64,000 nucleotides of DNA from Serilophus lunatus (GCA_013399895.1 VXBA01003811.1:5083-69082), one strand, 5' to 3'. Shown: positions 33,190-47,024, counted from the stretch's first letter. A program made the numbers and translations. The notes: generated from the sequence alone by a model not told the origin.

Positions 33190-36100
33190 TGATGGGACTT
33201 TGTTGTTTCCACTTTCATGACTTTGTGGTAACAAATTCACATTATTAATATTAAAACACTAGAATTAATTTAAGCTTCATCCATTGTTGGTTCTCAGTCA
33301 TGTTGGCAATGAGTTCAAAAGTCAACTGTAATGACCAAAGAGCTTTTCTCCAGTGTTATATTCTGGATTTTCTGAGGTTTTCTTTCGTTGCATTGTTTGG
33401 GCTTTTTATTATTAAATATATTTCACTGCCTTAAGAAATGCATTAAACCCATCCAAGACCACTTGAATTTCCAAGTCAAGCACCCAGAAGTTGTGAAGTT
33501 CACCCACGTCATTGTAACACAACATGGCTTCCCACAGGGTTCAGTGTCTTGACTCACACCATGATTGGCACTCAGCTTTCTAAACTCAAGTTTTAATGGC
33601 ATGCAAAGTGACCCAAGGGGTCTTCTCTGCTGCAAAGTTCCTGCTCCATAAAAACTATCAGCTACTTAGAGGTAATGAGGACACCCAACCCCAGCACTGA
33701 ATATTTCTGCTTGCCACCTGCACACACAGATGTTTCACTGAATTCAGTGCCTTAGAACTAGACAGGAAGAGTAGGAGAAAAGCAGAGCAGGAAAAATATG
33801 TCTCCACCTTCTGTACATGGTCCTTTTAACTCAGTCTGGGGTGTTTTGTCAGAGTTCTGTCTCACCTTGGAGCAGAGCAGCAGCTGTAGGTGTGGGAACT
33901 GGGGCAGCCACTGGTGTCATCTGGATTTGAGGAAAGACCTGCTGTGGCCTATGTTCCTGCTCTGGATTCCATCTTAACTCCCCTAGATCAGAGAAACTGA
34001 AGGATAAGGCAATTCCAGTGTTCTTACATATCATTTTAATCCCTGGGGTGCTGCTCTAGTGAAGAACTGCAGAAGATTCAGGGTGTATAGATTATATTTG
34101 TTCCTGTGGTTTCATGGCCTCTACGTTGGCACCCTGACCTTCCACACTGCTTAGCTCAGGGATAATAATTCCTTTCCAACACAAACATCCCTCCACCTGG
34201 CTCAGGGAGTACGTGGTTTCTTTTCAGTGCTGCCTGAAATACATCCATAGCTGACCTCTTTCAGTGATTAATGATTTCAAGGTCTCCAAGTAACACTTTG
34301 GTGACAAGATGCCTCTATCCTGGTAGATCCTACAATGCCTGAGCTCCCCTGGAGCAGATGGCAGCAACAGAGAAGTCTCCACTTTGTCTGAGGTGGAATT
34401 TGGAGATAAAAATCCATGATCCCTTTTAAAATGAAATCCTAAATATATTATGTTTTAGGGACTAGCCTTAAAATCTCTCTCCTCTCTCCCTCTCTCCTTG
34501 GTTGTCTGTTTTTTGCTGGAGTCCCCCATTCCCTTTGGAGTGAAGAGGAGAAACATGGAAGGTTTCTTTGGCTGCAGAAGGAAGTTTGACACATGCTATG
34601 GTCAGAAATCCAAGTTTATTGCTCAGCTCCGGGCTGTGTTGATAAAACTCAGGGCTCTTCATCAGGCAGCCATTGGTGGGTCCATATATGTGAGCCTGAA
34701 ATCTACTGAGACACCATCTCTGGAGTAGTATTTGCCTCTACATTTTCCCTTTTTCCTGTTTTTTCTGCTTGCTGCATCAAATCCTAATGGAAAGGGAGCT
34801 GATGCTGCTTTCTGCAGCTCATCCCTCTCTTCACCACCGTTTTGGCTGGTGCCTGGGTAGCTGAAATACAGGAGTTTCTGTGGTATATCCAGAATTTGGC
34901 AGCATGTTACCATCACGCTGGCAATGCTACTTGAACATGTACAATCCTACAAACAGTCCTGGTGGAGCTGCCTGCTAAAATTGGGCTCAACTGGCACAAA
35001 AGAGTCCAGAAAATCTGGTTTATACTTCTGTAAGGCCTTAAATTTGAGATTTATCCTGTTGTATTTGTCTGTCAAGGGTTTATGTTTAACTTAAGTGGCC
35101 ACTGCAAAAATAAACACTGATTTCCCTAAACTGGCCCATTAGTAAACAGTTAATAAACTGTTTATGAACTGTTTATAAACTGTAGTTTACTTCCCAGAAA
35201 CACAGGGGGGGGAAAAGGTTTTCTGATTCAAATCCTTCTACAAAATGTATTGTCTTGTACTTATTTACTCCTTGCAAAGTCATACATAAGTAGAATCACT
35301 CATCCTCCACAAAAATTCCCCAAACAAAATTCCCAAAACATAAAACTTCAGAGAGAAATCTCTTCAGGATGCCCTTGGAAGAATCTCACTCTATTTTCCA
35401 GGTGCCCTAGAGAGCTTATCATCATTTATCTCATGAGCATGAACATCACTCTGGTTTCATAAAAACTTGAGGAGCCTGTTTTTTGCCTTTAGGTCTGAAA
35501 ATAATACAGAGACCTTTGGAAGTAGAGAGGGTGGGTGAATTTCCGATATACAGGGAGTGCTGTAGGGCAAAGTGTTGACTGTCCTCGTAAGTCTCTCTTC
35601 ACAATTAAATAAACTTGTGCATGGACAAAATCTTCCATCAACACCTGCTTGATGATCCTTCCTGCCTGTAGTTTCCATGGGATGGAGGAAAAACTCTGAA
35701 AAACTGCAGAAGCTCTCAGGTAAGGTAGGAAAATTGAATATTTTATTAAGAATTTAGTGATAAAAGGAGTCTTGGTTTAGCATTGTGTTTAAATCATAAG
35801 TCAAAAGTAAGTCTCAAGTTTGCTGTTTGACTATGGACCACCTTCAAAATGAAGGGTGGCAAAATTGCTCATTATTATTATTATTGAGTTTTGAAAGTTT
35901 GTCTGAATCACTGGTATCCAGATAAATGGCACAAGAACATGGAGTTCAAGTCTGGATGAAGACTGTAGAGGAATCATTGTATATCAACAGGATGAGGAAC
36001 TGAGGGAAGTTACAAATCATAATTGTTGGAAATGCCTATTCAGGTGTCAGTACTGGTCACTGTTCTCAAAGAAACAGAGATGCCAAAAGAGAATATTTAC

Positions 36101-36639
36101 TGACAAAAAGCTGCAACAGACTCCTTGAGTATATTTCATTGCATCACCCTCAGGAGCTGCAGAAGAGACATATTAATAAATTAATAGATTCTCTATTACT
36201 TAACTACAAGTAGCTCTGGATTTTTAAATACTTTCATTTCAGACCTTGTACTAAGTGTAGCCTTAAGGTGTTTGAAACTAAGTAAGAGTTTGAAATGCAG
36301 GAAAAATCATCAGTATGAGCAAGGTAATACATAGGGTTGCAACTGTGAGCAGAGTATTTATGAAGCATTTAATCTGCCAAAAAATATCCCCTATATGAGG
36401 ATTGAAACTGGAAGGGCATCAAGTCAAAGGAGAGGTTGTGACAAACTGCTTTCTGTAAGGACTTGAGGAAAAAAACTTATAAGATCTGCTGATGCTTCCA
36501 GAGCTGGAAGAAACATTACTGTCATAGCAAGAAAAAAATCAGCAATTCTTACATTCTTTTCTTTTGCATTTAAATTCAATGCCTGCGTCAACTTTTTTAC
36601 ACTGATATTTACCAAGTGGGAATTGCATCGGGAATTGTT
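33190..36639. other. Intergenic, no gene seen
   Basis: No supported gene. It holds an inverted repeat at 35,144-35,163 (AAACAGTT and AACTGTTT separated by AATA), followed by further copies of the ACTGTTTAT motif, and an (ATT)n stretch at about 35,872-35,885. Confidence 0.5.
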
Positions 36640-37470
36640 TTACCCTCCACGTGTCTCTGCAGGGATACAAGGATGGCTGATGACCGAGCACTCACAGCTG
36701 AAATTCATCCTCTTCCTGCTTTTCCTGGGAACCTACACCCTGACATTAGTGAGGAACCTTGGCCTGATCTTGCTGATCTGGGTCGGTCCCTGGCTTCACA
36801 CTCCCGTGTACTTTTTCCTCAGTGCCTTGTCCTTCTTGGACATTTGCTCCTCCACCATCAGCCCCAGGCTGCTGCTGGACCTCCCAGCAAAGACCAAAGC
36901 CGTGTCCTTTGCCGGCTGCCTTGCCCAGCTCTACTTCTTGGCGCTGTTCTGTACAGCCAAGGTTTACCTGCTGGCTGCCATGGCCTACAACTGCTACATG
37001 GCCATCTCCAAGCCCCTGCTCCACAAGCTCATCATGTCCTCTGCACAAGGCTGGTGGCTGGCTCTCTCCTCATGGAGCTGCTGACCGCCACCACTCACAC
37101 GAGCGCCGCGCTCCGGGCTGTCCTTCTGTGGCCACTCCCATGGACAAGCGCCTCAACGAGGCCTTGATGTTCGTCTTCATGGGCTTCCACACAGTGGCCA
37201 TCAGCCTGCTCATCCTCCTCCTGGTGCCCGCGGGCAGGATGGGCCCTGGCGCAGGCCGGTGCAAGGCCTGTTCCACCTGTGCCTCCCACCTGGCCGCCAC
37301 TGGCATCTTCTACGTGTCTGCTGCTTTTAATTACATGTGACCCAGCTCCACGGACTCGCTGAGCAGCAGGAAAGTGGCATTTGTCCTCTACAGCATCACA
37401 GTGCCCTTGGTGAAACCCGTAGCTTACAGCCTGAGGAACAAGGAGTCAAAGCACGCCCTTGGCAGCTTTA
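36640..37470 (+). pseudogene. Olfactory receptor pseudogene, class II (OR5/8/9-like)
   Basis: OR remains are spread over two main frames. TM1-TM4 are readable: FILFLLFLGTYTLTL, a changed RN for GN, HTPVYFFLSALSFLDICSS, and a damaged TM3 end MAYNCYMAISKPL for MAYDRYVAICKPL. The frame then stops near 37,083. A short piece with LSFCGHSH follows in another frame, part of EC2 is missing, and RLNEALMFVF to CKACSTCASHLA reads on from about 37,140. An in-frame TGA at 37,338 interrupts the stretch before TM7, where KPVAYSLRNKESK survives. The N-terminus before TM1 is shortened and no usable start remains. A CTCTGCAG acceptor-like site lies just upstream. Multiple independent lesions make it certainly dead. 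Confidence 0.93.
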
Positions 37471-37979
37471 TCAGGAGACAATCTCATATTGTTTTCCTGG
37501 GGATTTTTTCTCTCTGAGGAGGATATTCCATGTAGGTCGCTGAGGCTGTTGCCTCAAAAACCATTTGGTACATGTGTTACAGCTGGAAAATTAATTAGTC
37601 TGCTCTCAAACTTTTGCATCACTCTTGTCTCAAGTACAAGCTTCTTGCCAACTTGCTCTACCTCTACTTTTACCCTCTATTCCATTTCCCATGCAATAGT
37701 CATAATGCTACTGTGCAAAACATGGTGAAAGGTGTCCATGAGCCAGAGCTGCTGACAATCTGGCTTTTCACACACAATCAAGGATGGTGGAAACTTGATG
37801 GGAATTCTGGAGATGAACTAGTCCTGCTCAAAGCCAGGTCAGCCAGAGGGGCTGCCAAGGAATGTGTCCACTCTAAATAGTTCAGAGGATGGACATCCCA
37901 CGGCCTTCTGGGTTTTCAGTGCTTGATCACCTTTATGGGAATAAAGGTTTTCTTATGTTCAAATTGAGTTGTAGTATCA

Positions 37980-38125
37980 TTCAATCACAGGGTGGTTTGG
38001 GTTGGGAGAGACCTTAAAGATGATCCCATTTCAATCCCCTGCCAGGACATCCTCCACTCGCCCAGGTTTCTCCAAGCCCCATCCAACCTGGCCTTGAACA
38101 CCTCCAGGGATGGGGCATCCACTGG
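37980..38125 (-). mobile_element. CR1 LINE 3' fragment
   Basis: Antisense CR1: GGTGGTTTGGGTTGGGAGAG, CAAGCCCCATCCAACCTGGC, CAGGGATGGGGCATCCACTG. Confidence 0.9.
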
Positions 38126-38224
38126 GCACTGCTGAGAAGAGTTTAGTTCTGTTCTCTGTATTCCCTTCCCAAAAAGATGCATTTACACTCACTCATAAGT
38201 TCCCCCATGAGCCTTCTCTTGGCT

Positions 38225-38490
38225 GAGCCATCTGAGTTTGTTCCTGGTATGAGATATCCTAAACCCTTAATCCCCCTCACTGATGCTGTTCCAGCATGTC
38301 CTGGTCCCTCCTGCTCTGAGACACAGCACCCCAGGTGTGGTCTCTGGCCTGCTGGTAATGATTTTCTAGTGCAGCCCAGGAGGATCCTGGGGTTATTCCT
38401 CTCTGGGTGCAGGACCCTGCTGAACCCCATGAGGTCCCTCTTGACCTGTTTCTCCAGCCTTTCCAGGTCTCTGAATGGCAGCACAACCAG
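38225..38490 (-). mobile_element. CR1-type LINE internal fragment
   Basis: Antisense motifs of a CR1 3' region: CAGCACCCCAGGTGTGGTCT, GGTGCAGGACCCTGCTGAAC, CCCATGAGGTCCCTCTTGAC, TCCAGCCTTTCCAGGTCTCT. It is adjacent to the preceding CR1 piece but probably belongs to a different subfamily. Confidence 0.65.
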
Positions 38491-40799
38491 GGTGCAGCAG
38501 TTGGATTTCTCATCAAAATATCTGCAGCTACTTAGAACCATCAGCTTTTGGATATTTTAGATCTTCTGTCATCATCTTAGAACCATCACTCCTTTTGGTT
38601 AACCAGAGCTACTTGCTTTATTTTCCATTTTTTTAAGAAATTTGACTGGAATCTGTATTTCTAAAATGCTTTGTGAGCATGAATTTTCATGTGCAATACT
38701 AAATGAAAAATACTTTCAAAGCCACAATAAAGTTTTACTAATTCTGAACAAACTCCTGTTACATATCTCAATATTTTAGGCTGAGTCATGAAACACCGCA
38801 CTAACTGATTTATTGGCCATCTCTACCCCCCAGGATAGTCAATGCATAACTTCCTATCCTCCAGGTGAATATACTTTCTTGTATATCTAAAGCTCACATT
38901 AAAAGCTGTTTAAATTCCTTTTCTGAGTCTTTACTGTAAGCTTTCTTCTCTATATTAAAAGCCAGAGGTTCTTTTTCCCTTTGCTTAGCTCAGTGACCAA
39001 GCACAGAACTTGAGGCTTTTTATTTCCTTTTGGGCATTTATTTCTATAGAGATATTCTGAATTTCGTGAGCTGTCCCACTGCTCAACCTCTCCTCACGTT
39101 GGCAGGGACAAGGGAGGGAGATGGAGGACAAGTGCTGGGATGAGCAGGTCGAGCCATGCTTTTGCTGATAGGTGTGGAGAAGTTGGGACAAACTAAACTG
39201 GTTAAAAGTTCTAATTTCCTTTAACAAGGAGGAAAGTTTCCTTCTCCTTAGTGTCTGTGAAGTTGTCCCCAGGGTCTTGTTACAAGGATGAAACAGGTCT
39301 ACCATGAGCTTCCTAAGAAAGTTTCAAGATCATTAGAGGCTTCTTCAGGATGCCCAGAAGGGCTTGTTAAGCTGGAGACTCTTGGGTGGCTGCTCCCAGT
39401 GGAGGCCCTTGTTTTGGGAATGGGAGAAGCATAATTTGTGATGGAAATAGATTTAATGACTGAGCTGATGTTGGAGTTTGGGCCTGCTGAGGCTTCCAGG
39501 GGGTCACTCTATTGCCTCCACCTAATGCTGGGTGAGGCCTCACATTTACTCCATTTAGGGGTTAAGAAATCCTGTATTCTCCCTACAAGTGCAGTTGATA
39601 TGCATTTGTTTGCCTTCACTAGTCAAATATTTTATTTTTGCCTCCTTTTCCTTATCTTTGACTCATGGGAAGAATATTTTTTAAAAAGTAAAGGGTCCTT
39701 TAGGTGTGGTGGGAGTTGAGGTTGGCCCAGGACAAGGCTGGTGTCCAGCTCTGGCTACACTTCCCCTTTCCTGGCTTACTCTGCACTGAATATTCTTCCA
39801 TTTATCCTTGTATTCACCTCTAAAAGCTCCATCTATCCAAGGGGTCACTTACACTATGCCAAGAGATTTTCCGGCAGATGTGGACTTCTCCAGCACACAG
39901 CCCACCAGGTCCAAACTCAATTCTGGACTTGCTCAGTTAGCATAATTCAAGGCTAATCAATTAATTAATTAATTAATGCTCCTGGTAGGTGGCTGGAGGG
40001 TCCTGGTCTGGGATGGCACTGAGCAACAGGAATATCTGACCATCCTATTCTCATTGTTATCTTGACCCAAATTTTCACCGGAAATACCACGACACTGTCA
40101 TTCTTTAGGTTAAAATGGAAAATAAAATATTGGGGCCATTTTGAGTCTAACTCTGCATTTATTTTTTTTTTTAAGGATCCACTTATGATTTAGTTTGAAT
40201 TTCAGCTTCCACTGCCTACAACACTATTTATTATTTTAACCTCAGGCAGGGGACCAAATCTTAAACAGATGGTTTAATACCCAGAGAAAAATAAAGAGGG
40301 AGAAAAAATACAGTATATTCTTACCAAATCAAAATTCCAATGTTAAAATGACCAGGAAAAAATTGAATCCCATGTGGAGATAATAATATTTGGTTTTCCA
40401 TAATATGGGACTAGTACGTGTTCCTCAGCTATAAATGATTCAAGAACTCTCCTCTTTCCAGAGGTGGTGGAAGTTAAATGTGGGTGGATGGACAGATTCC
40501 TAAGGATGAATATCAGCTTGTGTGTGTTCAATTCCAAAGCCTGGATGCCTTTAAAAATTAGCATCTGAATGCCAAGTTACCAAACTTGATTGCCAAGCTA
40601 TGACCAGATGTGAGATTTGGATGCTCCTCCTGGCTTGCAAAGGTGGAAAGGTTGGATTATGAAGTCTAATTGTGCTGTGGTTCTTTCCCCACCCACCAAA
40701 GCCATGCGTCCCCAAAAAAGAGCCTCTGCGTGTGGAACACAAGGCTATCCTGTCTGGGGTGGTTCCAGATGGTTCCAGCTGCTCCCAGGCATGGACATT
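38491..40799. other. Intergenic, AT-rich, no gene seen
   Basis: Nothing supported except a perfect (TTAA)n microsatellite at about 39,958-39,976. Confidence 0.5.
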
Positions 40800-40965
40800 T
40801 CCATGCTTGATATCGGGAAGAAATTCCTCCCTGTGAGGGTGGGGAGGCCCTGATACAGGTTGCCCAGAGAAGCTGTGGATGCCCCATCCATGGAAGTGTC
40901 CAAGGCCAGGTTGGACAGGGCTTGGAGCAGCCTGGGATAGTGAAAGTTGTCCATTAGAGGGTTCT
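40800..40965 (+). mobile_element. CR1 LINE fragment, terminal tip missing
   Basis: Sense CR1: GGGAAGAAATTCCTCCCTGT, GTTGCCCAGAGAAGCTGTGG, GGACAGGGCTTGGAGCAGCC. It breaks off before the AAGGTCCCTTCC end. Confidence 0.92.
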
Positions 40966-41957
40966 GTGACCTTCAGCCAGGATAAAGAGGAGCACTCCTT
41001 ATCATCAGGTGTAACCCTTTCCTGGAGCAAGGTGTTCATCCCTAATTTTTCCTCCAAACAGAGATGTGCTCTCTCTTTTTCTTTGTGCCCAGTAGCCTGT
41101 AACACTAGAAAGAGGGAACTCTGTCAGCCAGCCATGATTTTCTTTGCCAGAGCAGGAAAAATTTAACAGGGAAGGATAGTAAAATACTCATCCAGTTTCT
41201 GATACTCTTTCTCTGAATGTCTATTTTTGGCTGCTCTCAGAAATCAATACCCCTGAGTTGAGTCATCTCTCACCACAGAGCCCTTCTCATATTCTTAGAA
41301 ATGGAGCTGCCCTGTTGGAACAGGAGGATGAAAGTGCAGACAGCACCATCATCCAAATCAGTTGAGGGGAAATTAATTTAACTATGAAATCCCTCATATG
41401 TATCATCCTCTGTGCATTTACACTTTGCATTTGCCACTAAAAATCAGATTTCAGCTATTATTTGGCTAATCTCATACAACCAGTGAGAGATGGAAAGGAA
41501 CCGTTTTCATGTATTTGTTCCTAAATATAAAGGATTCCTGAAATTCTTGATGTGCCTTCAGTAGGAAAGGTGGGTTTCCTTATACAAAATCCAAATAGCG
41601 ATGTGTGGGTTTTATTGTTTGCAATGCAACCAGGACAAATTTTCTTCCTTTTTTTTTTTTGGTATGGTGCTGTCAGATATGAAAATATGCAACATAAAAG
41701 AGGCTGTGAACAATTTCTTTTTCTCCTCTAAAACTACGATCCAGTTATGAAATTTGGATTGGGCTCAAGTTCTGGCTTTAAAACTCCCAAGACTTTGGGA
41801 ACTAAAAACATTGCACTCAGTGTTTCGGTGCCATTTTCTCCTCCTTTTCCTTTGTATTTTTCAGTTCTGGATACAAAAGATGGAATCACAGAATCAAAGT
41901 TCATTGTGAAGGCAGAGACTTGGTTCTCTCTGTAGCCACCTTTTAAGTACTTGGCTT

Positions 41958-42188
41958 CAAATAACTTTAAACTGAAGGAGAGAAGATTTAGATGGGATTT
42001 GGGGAAGAAATTCTTCCCTGTGAGGGTGGGGAGGCCCTGTCACCAGTTGCTCCATCCCTGGAAGTGGTCAAGGCCGGGTTGGAAGGGGCTTGGAGCAGCC
42101 TGGGATAGTGGAAGGTGTCCCTGCCCATGGCAGGGGGTGGAATGAGTTGAACTTGAAGGTCCCAACCCAAATCAGTCTGGGGTTTTTG
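41958..42188 (+). mobile_element. CR1 LINE 3' end
   Basis: Sense CR1: GGGAAGAAATTCTTCCCTGT, GTGGGGAGGCCCTGTCACC, GGGATAGTGGAAGGTGTCCC, TGCCCATGGCAGGGGGTGG, with a small internal deletion near 42,045. Confidence 0.95.
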
Positions 42189-42289
42189 ATACTTTGTGCC
42201 TTCATGAATAAGAAACCGTTTTTCCTTTATTTGGGAAGCTGTGGATTTCTAAGCTCTAAAATTCACAGTAGTGAATAAAGTTAATAATT

Positions 42290-42360
42290 ATAGAACCCCA
42301 GAATGGTTTGGGTTGGAAGGGACCTTAAAACTCATCTAGTTACAACCTCTGTCCATAGGC
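42290..42360 (-). mobile_element. CR1 LINE 3' tip
   Basis: Antisense CR1: CAGAATGGTTTGGGTTGGAA, GGGACCTTAAAACTCATCTA. Confidence 0.88.
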
Positions 42361-42689
42361 TAATGAACAAATATTTGTGAGTGGTGATCTGCCATTTTAA
42401 ATGACGTTTGCTATTTAAGTTCCCAGCTGGGGCTTGTAAATACTTTTGTCTTTTAAAAATAGGTGCGTTTACTGTATCAGCAGAGTCCTGTAAAGATGTC
42501 ACATGGAATGGATTTCATCAAGCTCTGCTTGATGGCTGAACCTCATCTGGGGAATGCACACGTGTAGCATGTGATTAATTGATCTTAACAGCCCAGCTCA
42601 TCAGTAATGTCAAACCTGGCTCTGCAGACCCAGCCTATGCTGCCAACTGGAAATGATCCTGGGCTCAAATACATCAGGCCAGGTTTATT

Positions 42690-42880
42690 CTTAGCAAACA
42701 GGAGTGCCCAGAGAAGCTGTGGCACAGCTTCCACACTCCCCCTGGGAGTGTCCAAGGTCAGGATGGACAGGGCTTGGAGTGACCTGGGATGGTGGAAGGT
42801 GTCCCTGCCCGTGGCAGGGGGTGGAACAAGATGGTGTTTAAGGTCCTTTCCAACCCAAACCATTCCAGGGTGCAGTGAAT
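42690..42880 (+). mobile_element. CR1 LINE 3' end
   Basis: Sense CR1: GCCCAGAGAAGCTGTGGCAC, GGACAGGGCTTGGAGTGACC, GGGATGGTGGAAGGTGTCCC, TTTAAGGTCCTTTCCAACCC. Confidence 0.93.
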
Positions 42881-43839
42881 ACCAGTACATGCAATATTCT
42901 CCTTATTTGATCTAAAGAGAGTTTGCATCACTGACAGGCTTCCTTACTGGACCATTAGGATGTGTTTTGACTCATTAACACTGTGGTCATCTGAAACTCT
43001 TGATTAACATTAGATACCTGATTAATACAGGCACGTGGCTGGCCCCTGAAATTATAACTGGATCAGAAAAGTCTCAGTCGTCTCCAGAACTCAGATAAGC
43101 AACATCCCCAGGAGCCTACACAGAGATATTTGTGCTCTGGACCCTTCTAGAATTTGAGCAATTCTTTCTCTACATGCCTAGAATTTAAGCTTAGACAAGT
43201 AACTTCTAATTCTTTGAGTGATGTAACCCATACTAAAAGTATCAAAAGCAAGAGCAGGGATAAGAATAATGGTCCAAATACAGTTATTCTCCCCTGCTCT
43301 CCTGGACAGGCTTTCCCCCACAAAGTGCTCCTGGTGTCGTCTCAGTGTGGAAATATTTCAATGAAATCATGTGGTTTAAAGACCTTGACTGGAAACACAT
43401 AAACTCCATTGCTTTAAAGCATCAAAATAGTACTGAAATGAGGATGGGCCTTGAAGAAAATTGGATTCTCAACCCATGAATTGCCATTCAGTGACCTTGG
43501 ATCCCAAGGCTTCAAACAGTGTGACAGCTAAAAACACCCCAACTAACTCGGATTAATGCCTTATAGAGGAATTTTCATGTGTTTTTAGGGTTCCTCTGAG
43601 CTTCAGAGCCCTGGAGATCTGGGGCTCTGCCCAACACAAACCCCATGCCATACAAAGTTCTCCTTACTCCACTTAGATGGCATTGGAGATGACTGGGAGG
43701 AATGTTTGGGGTTCAGATGAAATAAAAACAAGTCCTTAAGTGCTTGGCTATGAACATGTGAACTTGATGGAAAGAGGGAAGGGAAAGGCAAAAAAATGCA
43801 AATAAAGCTTCTCAGTTGGAGAATAATATATATATTATA
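42881..43839. other. Intergenic, nothing recognised
   Basis: No gene or repeat supported. Confidence 0.45.
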
Positions 43840-43925
43840 TTTCTAGAATGGTTTGAATTGGAAGGGACCTTAAAGACCATCTCATTCCAAACCCCTGCCA
43901 TGGGCAGGGACCCATCCCACTAGGA
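43840..43925 (-). mobile_element. CR1 LINE 3' tip
   Basis: Antisense CR1: TTGGAAGGGACCTTAAAGAC, CCCTGCCATGGGCAGGGACC. An AT dinucleotide run lies just upstream (about 43,825-43,841). Confidence 0.9.
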
Positions 43926-46429
43926 AGGTCAATTCACAGTCAATTAATATCACAATTCTCCTATGAAAGAACAAGGATTATCTCCTTTTTTATCAACTAA
44001 ATTTATATTAAGGAAAGAGATTAACTACTGCTTAATGTAAGTAGCAAAGTCAAAATTCAACTGCTCTAAATCTTCCTCTGGGTGTATAATTTCTCAGTTA
44101 TACTGGGACCAGAACCAGCACCTGTGACACTCCCCAAAAGAAACATTTCTTGCATCCAGGAAAAAACCCCAACTATTTCTGTATCACGTGTCTCCTGATG
44201 AGTAAAATTCCTTCCATTCAAGGAGTTGTGTCTATGTCTTGCTGACTGTGTGAATTTTGGATTTGCTAAAGGAAAAGTGTTGCTGCATCATGATACAACA
44301 AAGTAAAGAATAATTTTGAATGTATCTTTAAAAAGGGGGAAAATTTTGTGGAGTTTTTCTGTTATTATTTGGAGGGTGATTATTATTTTTGTTTCTAAAT
44401 TTAATTCTGGGAACTGAAATCTCTTGCAGGTCTTCATCAGAGACCATTGTCTTTTTAGCAGCTGCTCACTATCCCTGTCTTAATTTCAAAGCATGATCAA
44501 GAGCTGAAAATAAGAATAAACAGCCACATAAATGTAACCAAGGGATATTTTTCCGTGCTGAAATGTTCTAATTTTTGCTTTTCACCAGGAATCTCTTAAA
44601 TGACTTGTGATGGTGTCAAAATCAATGGTAGTGTAACAAGGTCTCTTGGCTAGAAATAAAACCCGACTGAAGTTTCGTGGTACTTGTCACTTCATTCTAA
44701 GAATCAACTGAGGGATTAATGTCCTGACTGGCTGTAACCAGTGCCTGAAAACACCTCTGGGAACTGAAATCCTCCTTTCTGAACTCCTAGACTCTACTGG
44801 AACAATTTAGGGTCCCCTCCTGGATGGAGCTTAGATTATAATTATTTTATTTTAGCAATGTAGACATTTATGGTCTGTCTGTACCTTTGTCCACTGATAT
44901 TCACAGGATTATTTCACTGAGTTAACAGTTCTTTTATTGAATGCCCTTTTGTAATCCTTATATTTCCTGTAAAGGGGAACAAGATCTATCTGCCCTGCCT
45001 AGAATTGTTACTGGCATCAGCAGAAATGTGTATTAATTTTTGCAAAGTTAGTGTTAAGTTATGGGCTTTTCCTTGAAATGCTAAATTAATACTCAATTCA
45101 TTTTCTAATAGACTGAGTCCAATTCAAATTCAAGTAATTTCAGGTTAAATAAAAAATTTGTGGGCGAAATTGCTTGGAAAACCTAAAAATATTTAAGCTT
45201 GAATATTTAAAAACAGTGTGCATGGCTTGCTTTTCATCAACTGCTTAAGAATTAATCATTCTCAGGAAAACAAAGCCACAATACATTTGTAAGAAATCCC
45301 AGAAAGAGATGCAATATTTCATTTTAAACTCCATGTTTGATGTTTGTTCCAAACTAATTATTTCTTTTTGTCTAAAGGAAATCCTTGCTTCTATTTCAGC
45401 ATCTTGATCCATTCCTTCCAGCATTTAATTTTCCTGCTGCCTCAGAAAGGTCATTATGAACTGTGCCTGAACTCCTTCCTCTACTTGAAACACAGGTAAA
45501 TGTGTAGCAGCTTTTATATTCAAATGACATGGGGTTTGTGCTTACCTGTGTTATATTTTTCAGCTATATTTTTGCAGTTATATTTTGCAATTACAGAGAC
45601 AACTCCTAACCAAGATGTCTGAAAGAAAAATCCAGATAAAACAACTATTAAATTATTGCATATAGGTGTGTCTGTATTAAACTTGGAAAACTAAAAGCTT
45701 TCATACAGGGAAAATACTTCTGTTATAGAGCAAAGAGCCTCATATATATATATTATCCTATTTTTATAGCTGGATTTGTTCAGGTTTCACCAGGCACCTC
45801 CCTGCCTGTTCTGCTCTCACCAAACTCCTTTAATTCTTGTTCTCACCCTGTGCCTTGACAATTTTACTCCTTGCAAATATTTTTCCACCATCTCCTCCTG
45901 CCTCTAGACCACAAGGCCTTGTTTCCCTTCCCACAACATAATGAGGCTTTCATTTTGGCCTAATTGTGTTAGGAAATGCTGGTTATGGGACTGGCAGTGT
46001 TACAGAACACACACACTAAAATCCAAATAAACTTTGGCAGGGCACTGGTGTCTGGTTTCAGCAGAAACAACTATTAATTATATCCTGGCACAACATGGGT
46101 GTGGTACTTCTGCTTTGGCTGCACAGAATTCCAGACATTTCAGCATTTTGTTGGGTTTCCACCTGCCCATGTTTGTAGAAGCCCTTTGAGTAGCCCTTGA
46201 CCATTCCATGTCACTACACTGCAGCTAAACTACAGGTTCCCTACTCCCAGCCTTTCCAAGCCCCAAGAATGCTCCAGTGTCCCTCCCTGGGATGCTGGAT
46301 GAGTCCCTAAAACCACTCCCAAAACAAGTGATTATGTGATTCCCAACAGTGTGTGGTCCTGAAGGCAAATTTAACTTGCCCTGGGTTTCTTCTTCTTTCT
46401 CTCACATGTCCCCACCAAAACTGTCCCTG
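43926..46429. other. Intergenic, AT-rich, no gene seen
   Basis: No supported feature. Confidence 0.5.
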
Positions 46430-46814
46430 ACAGGCTGGGAGAGCTGGGGTTGTTCAGCCTGGAGAACAGAAGGCTTCCCAGGAAAACATGGAGCCCCTTC
46501 TAGTGCCTAAAGAGGCTCCCAGAGAGCTGGAGAGGGACTCTGGACAGGGCATGGAGTGACAGGACAGGGGGAATGGCTTCAGACTGACAGAGGCAGGGTG
46601 AGATGGGATATTGGGAAGAAATTCTTCCCTGTGAGGGTGGTGAGGCCCTGGCACAGGGTGGGAAGAGAAGCTGGGGCTGCCCCATCCCTGGAAGTGTCCA
46701 AGGCCAGGTTGGAGCCACCTGGGATAGTGAGAGGTGTCCCTGCCCACGGCAGGGGGTGGGATGGGATGAGCTTTAAGGTCCCTTCCAACGTAAATCATTC
46801 TGAGATTCTAGAAT
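46430..46814 (+). mobile_element. CR1 LINE 3' end, long copy
   Basis: Sense CR1 from GAGAGCTGGGGTTGTTCAGC through AGAGCTGGAGAGGGACTCTG, TGACAGGACAGGGGGAATGG, GGGAAGAAATTCTTCCCTGT and TGCCCACGGCAGGGGGTGGG to CTTTAAGGTCCCTTCCAACG and a final GAGATTCTAG. It covers most of the 3' UTR of the element. Confidence 0.96.
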
Positions 46815-47024
46815 TAAATGATAATCAGGACTTCTTTTTTTTTTTAATCAGTGAAAACCTGAATTTCTCAGGCAGCAGAACCTCCCTCCTACAGACTGAA
46901 AACATCTCTGTAATTCACGCCTTCCATCTCCTCCCCAGCGTTCAGCTCCCTGTCCAAGGCTCAACTCTGAGACGGCCCAGCTGTGGAACCGCAGCTGAAA
47001 AACGAAGTTGTGGAGAGAGCCGTG

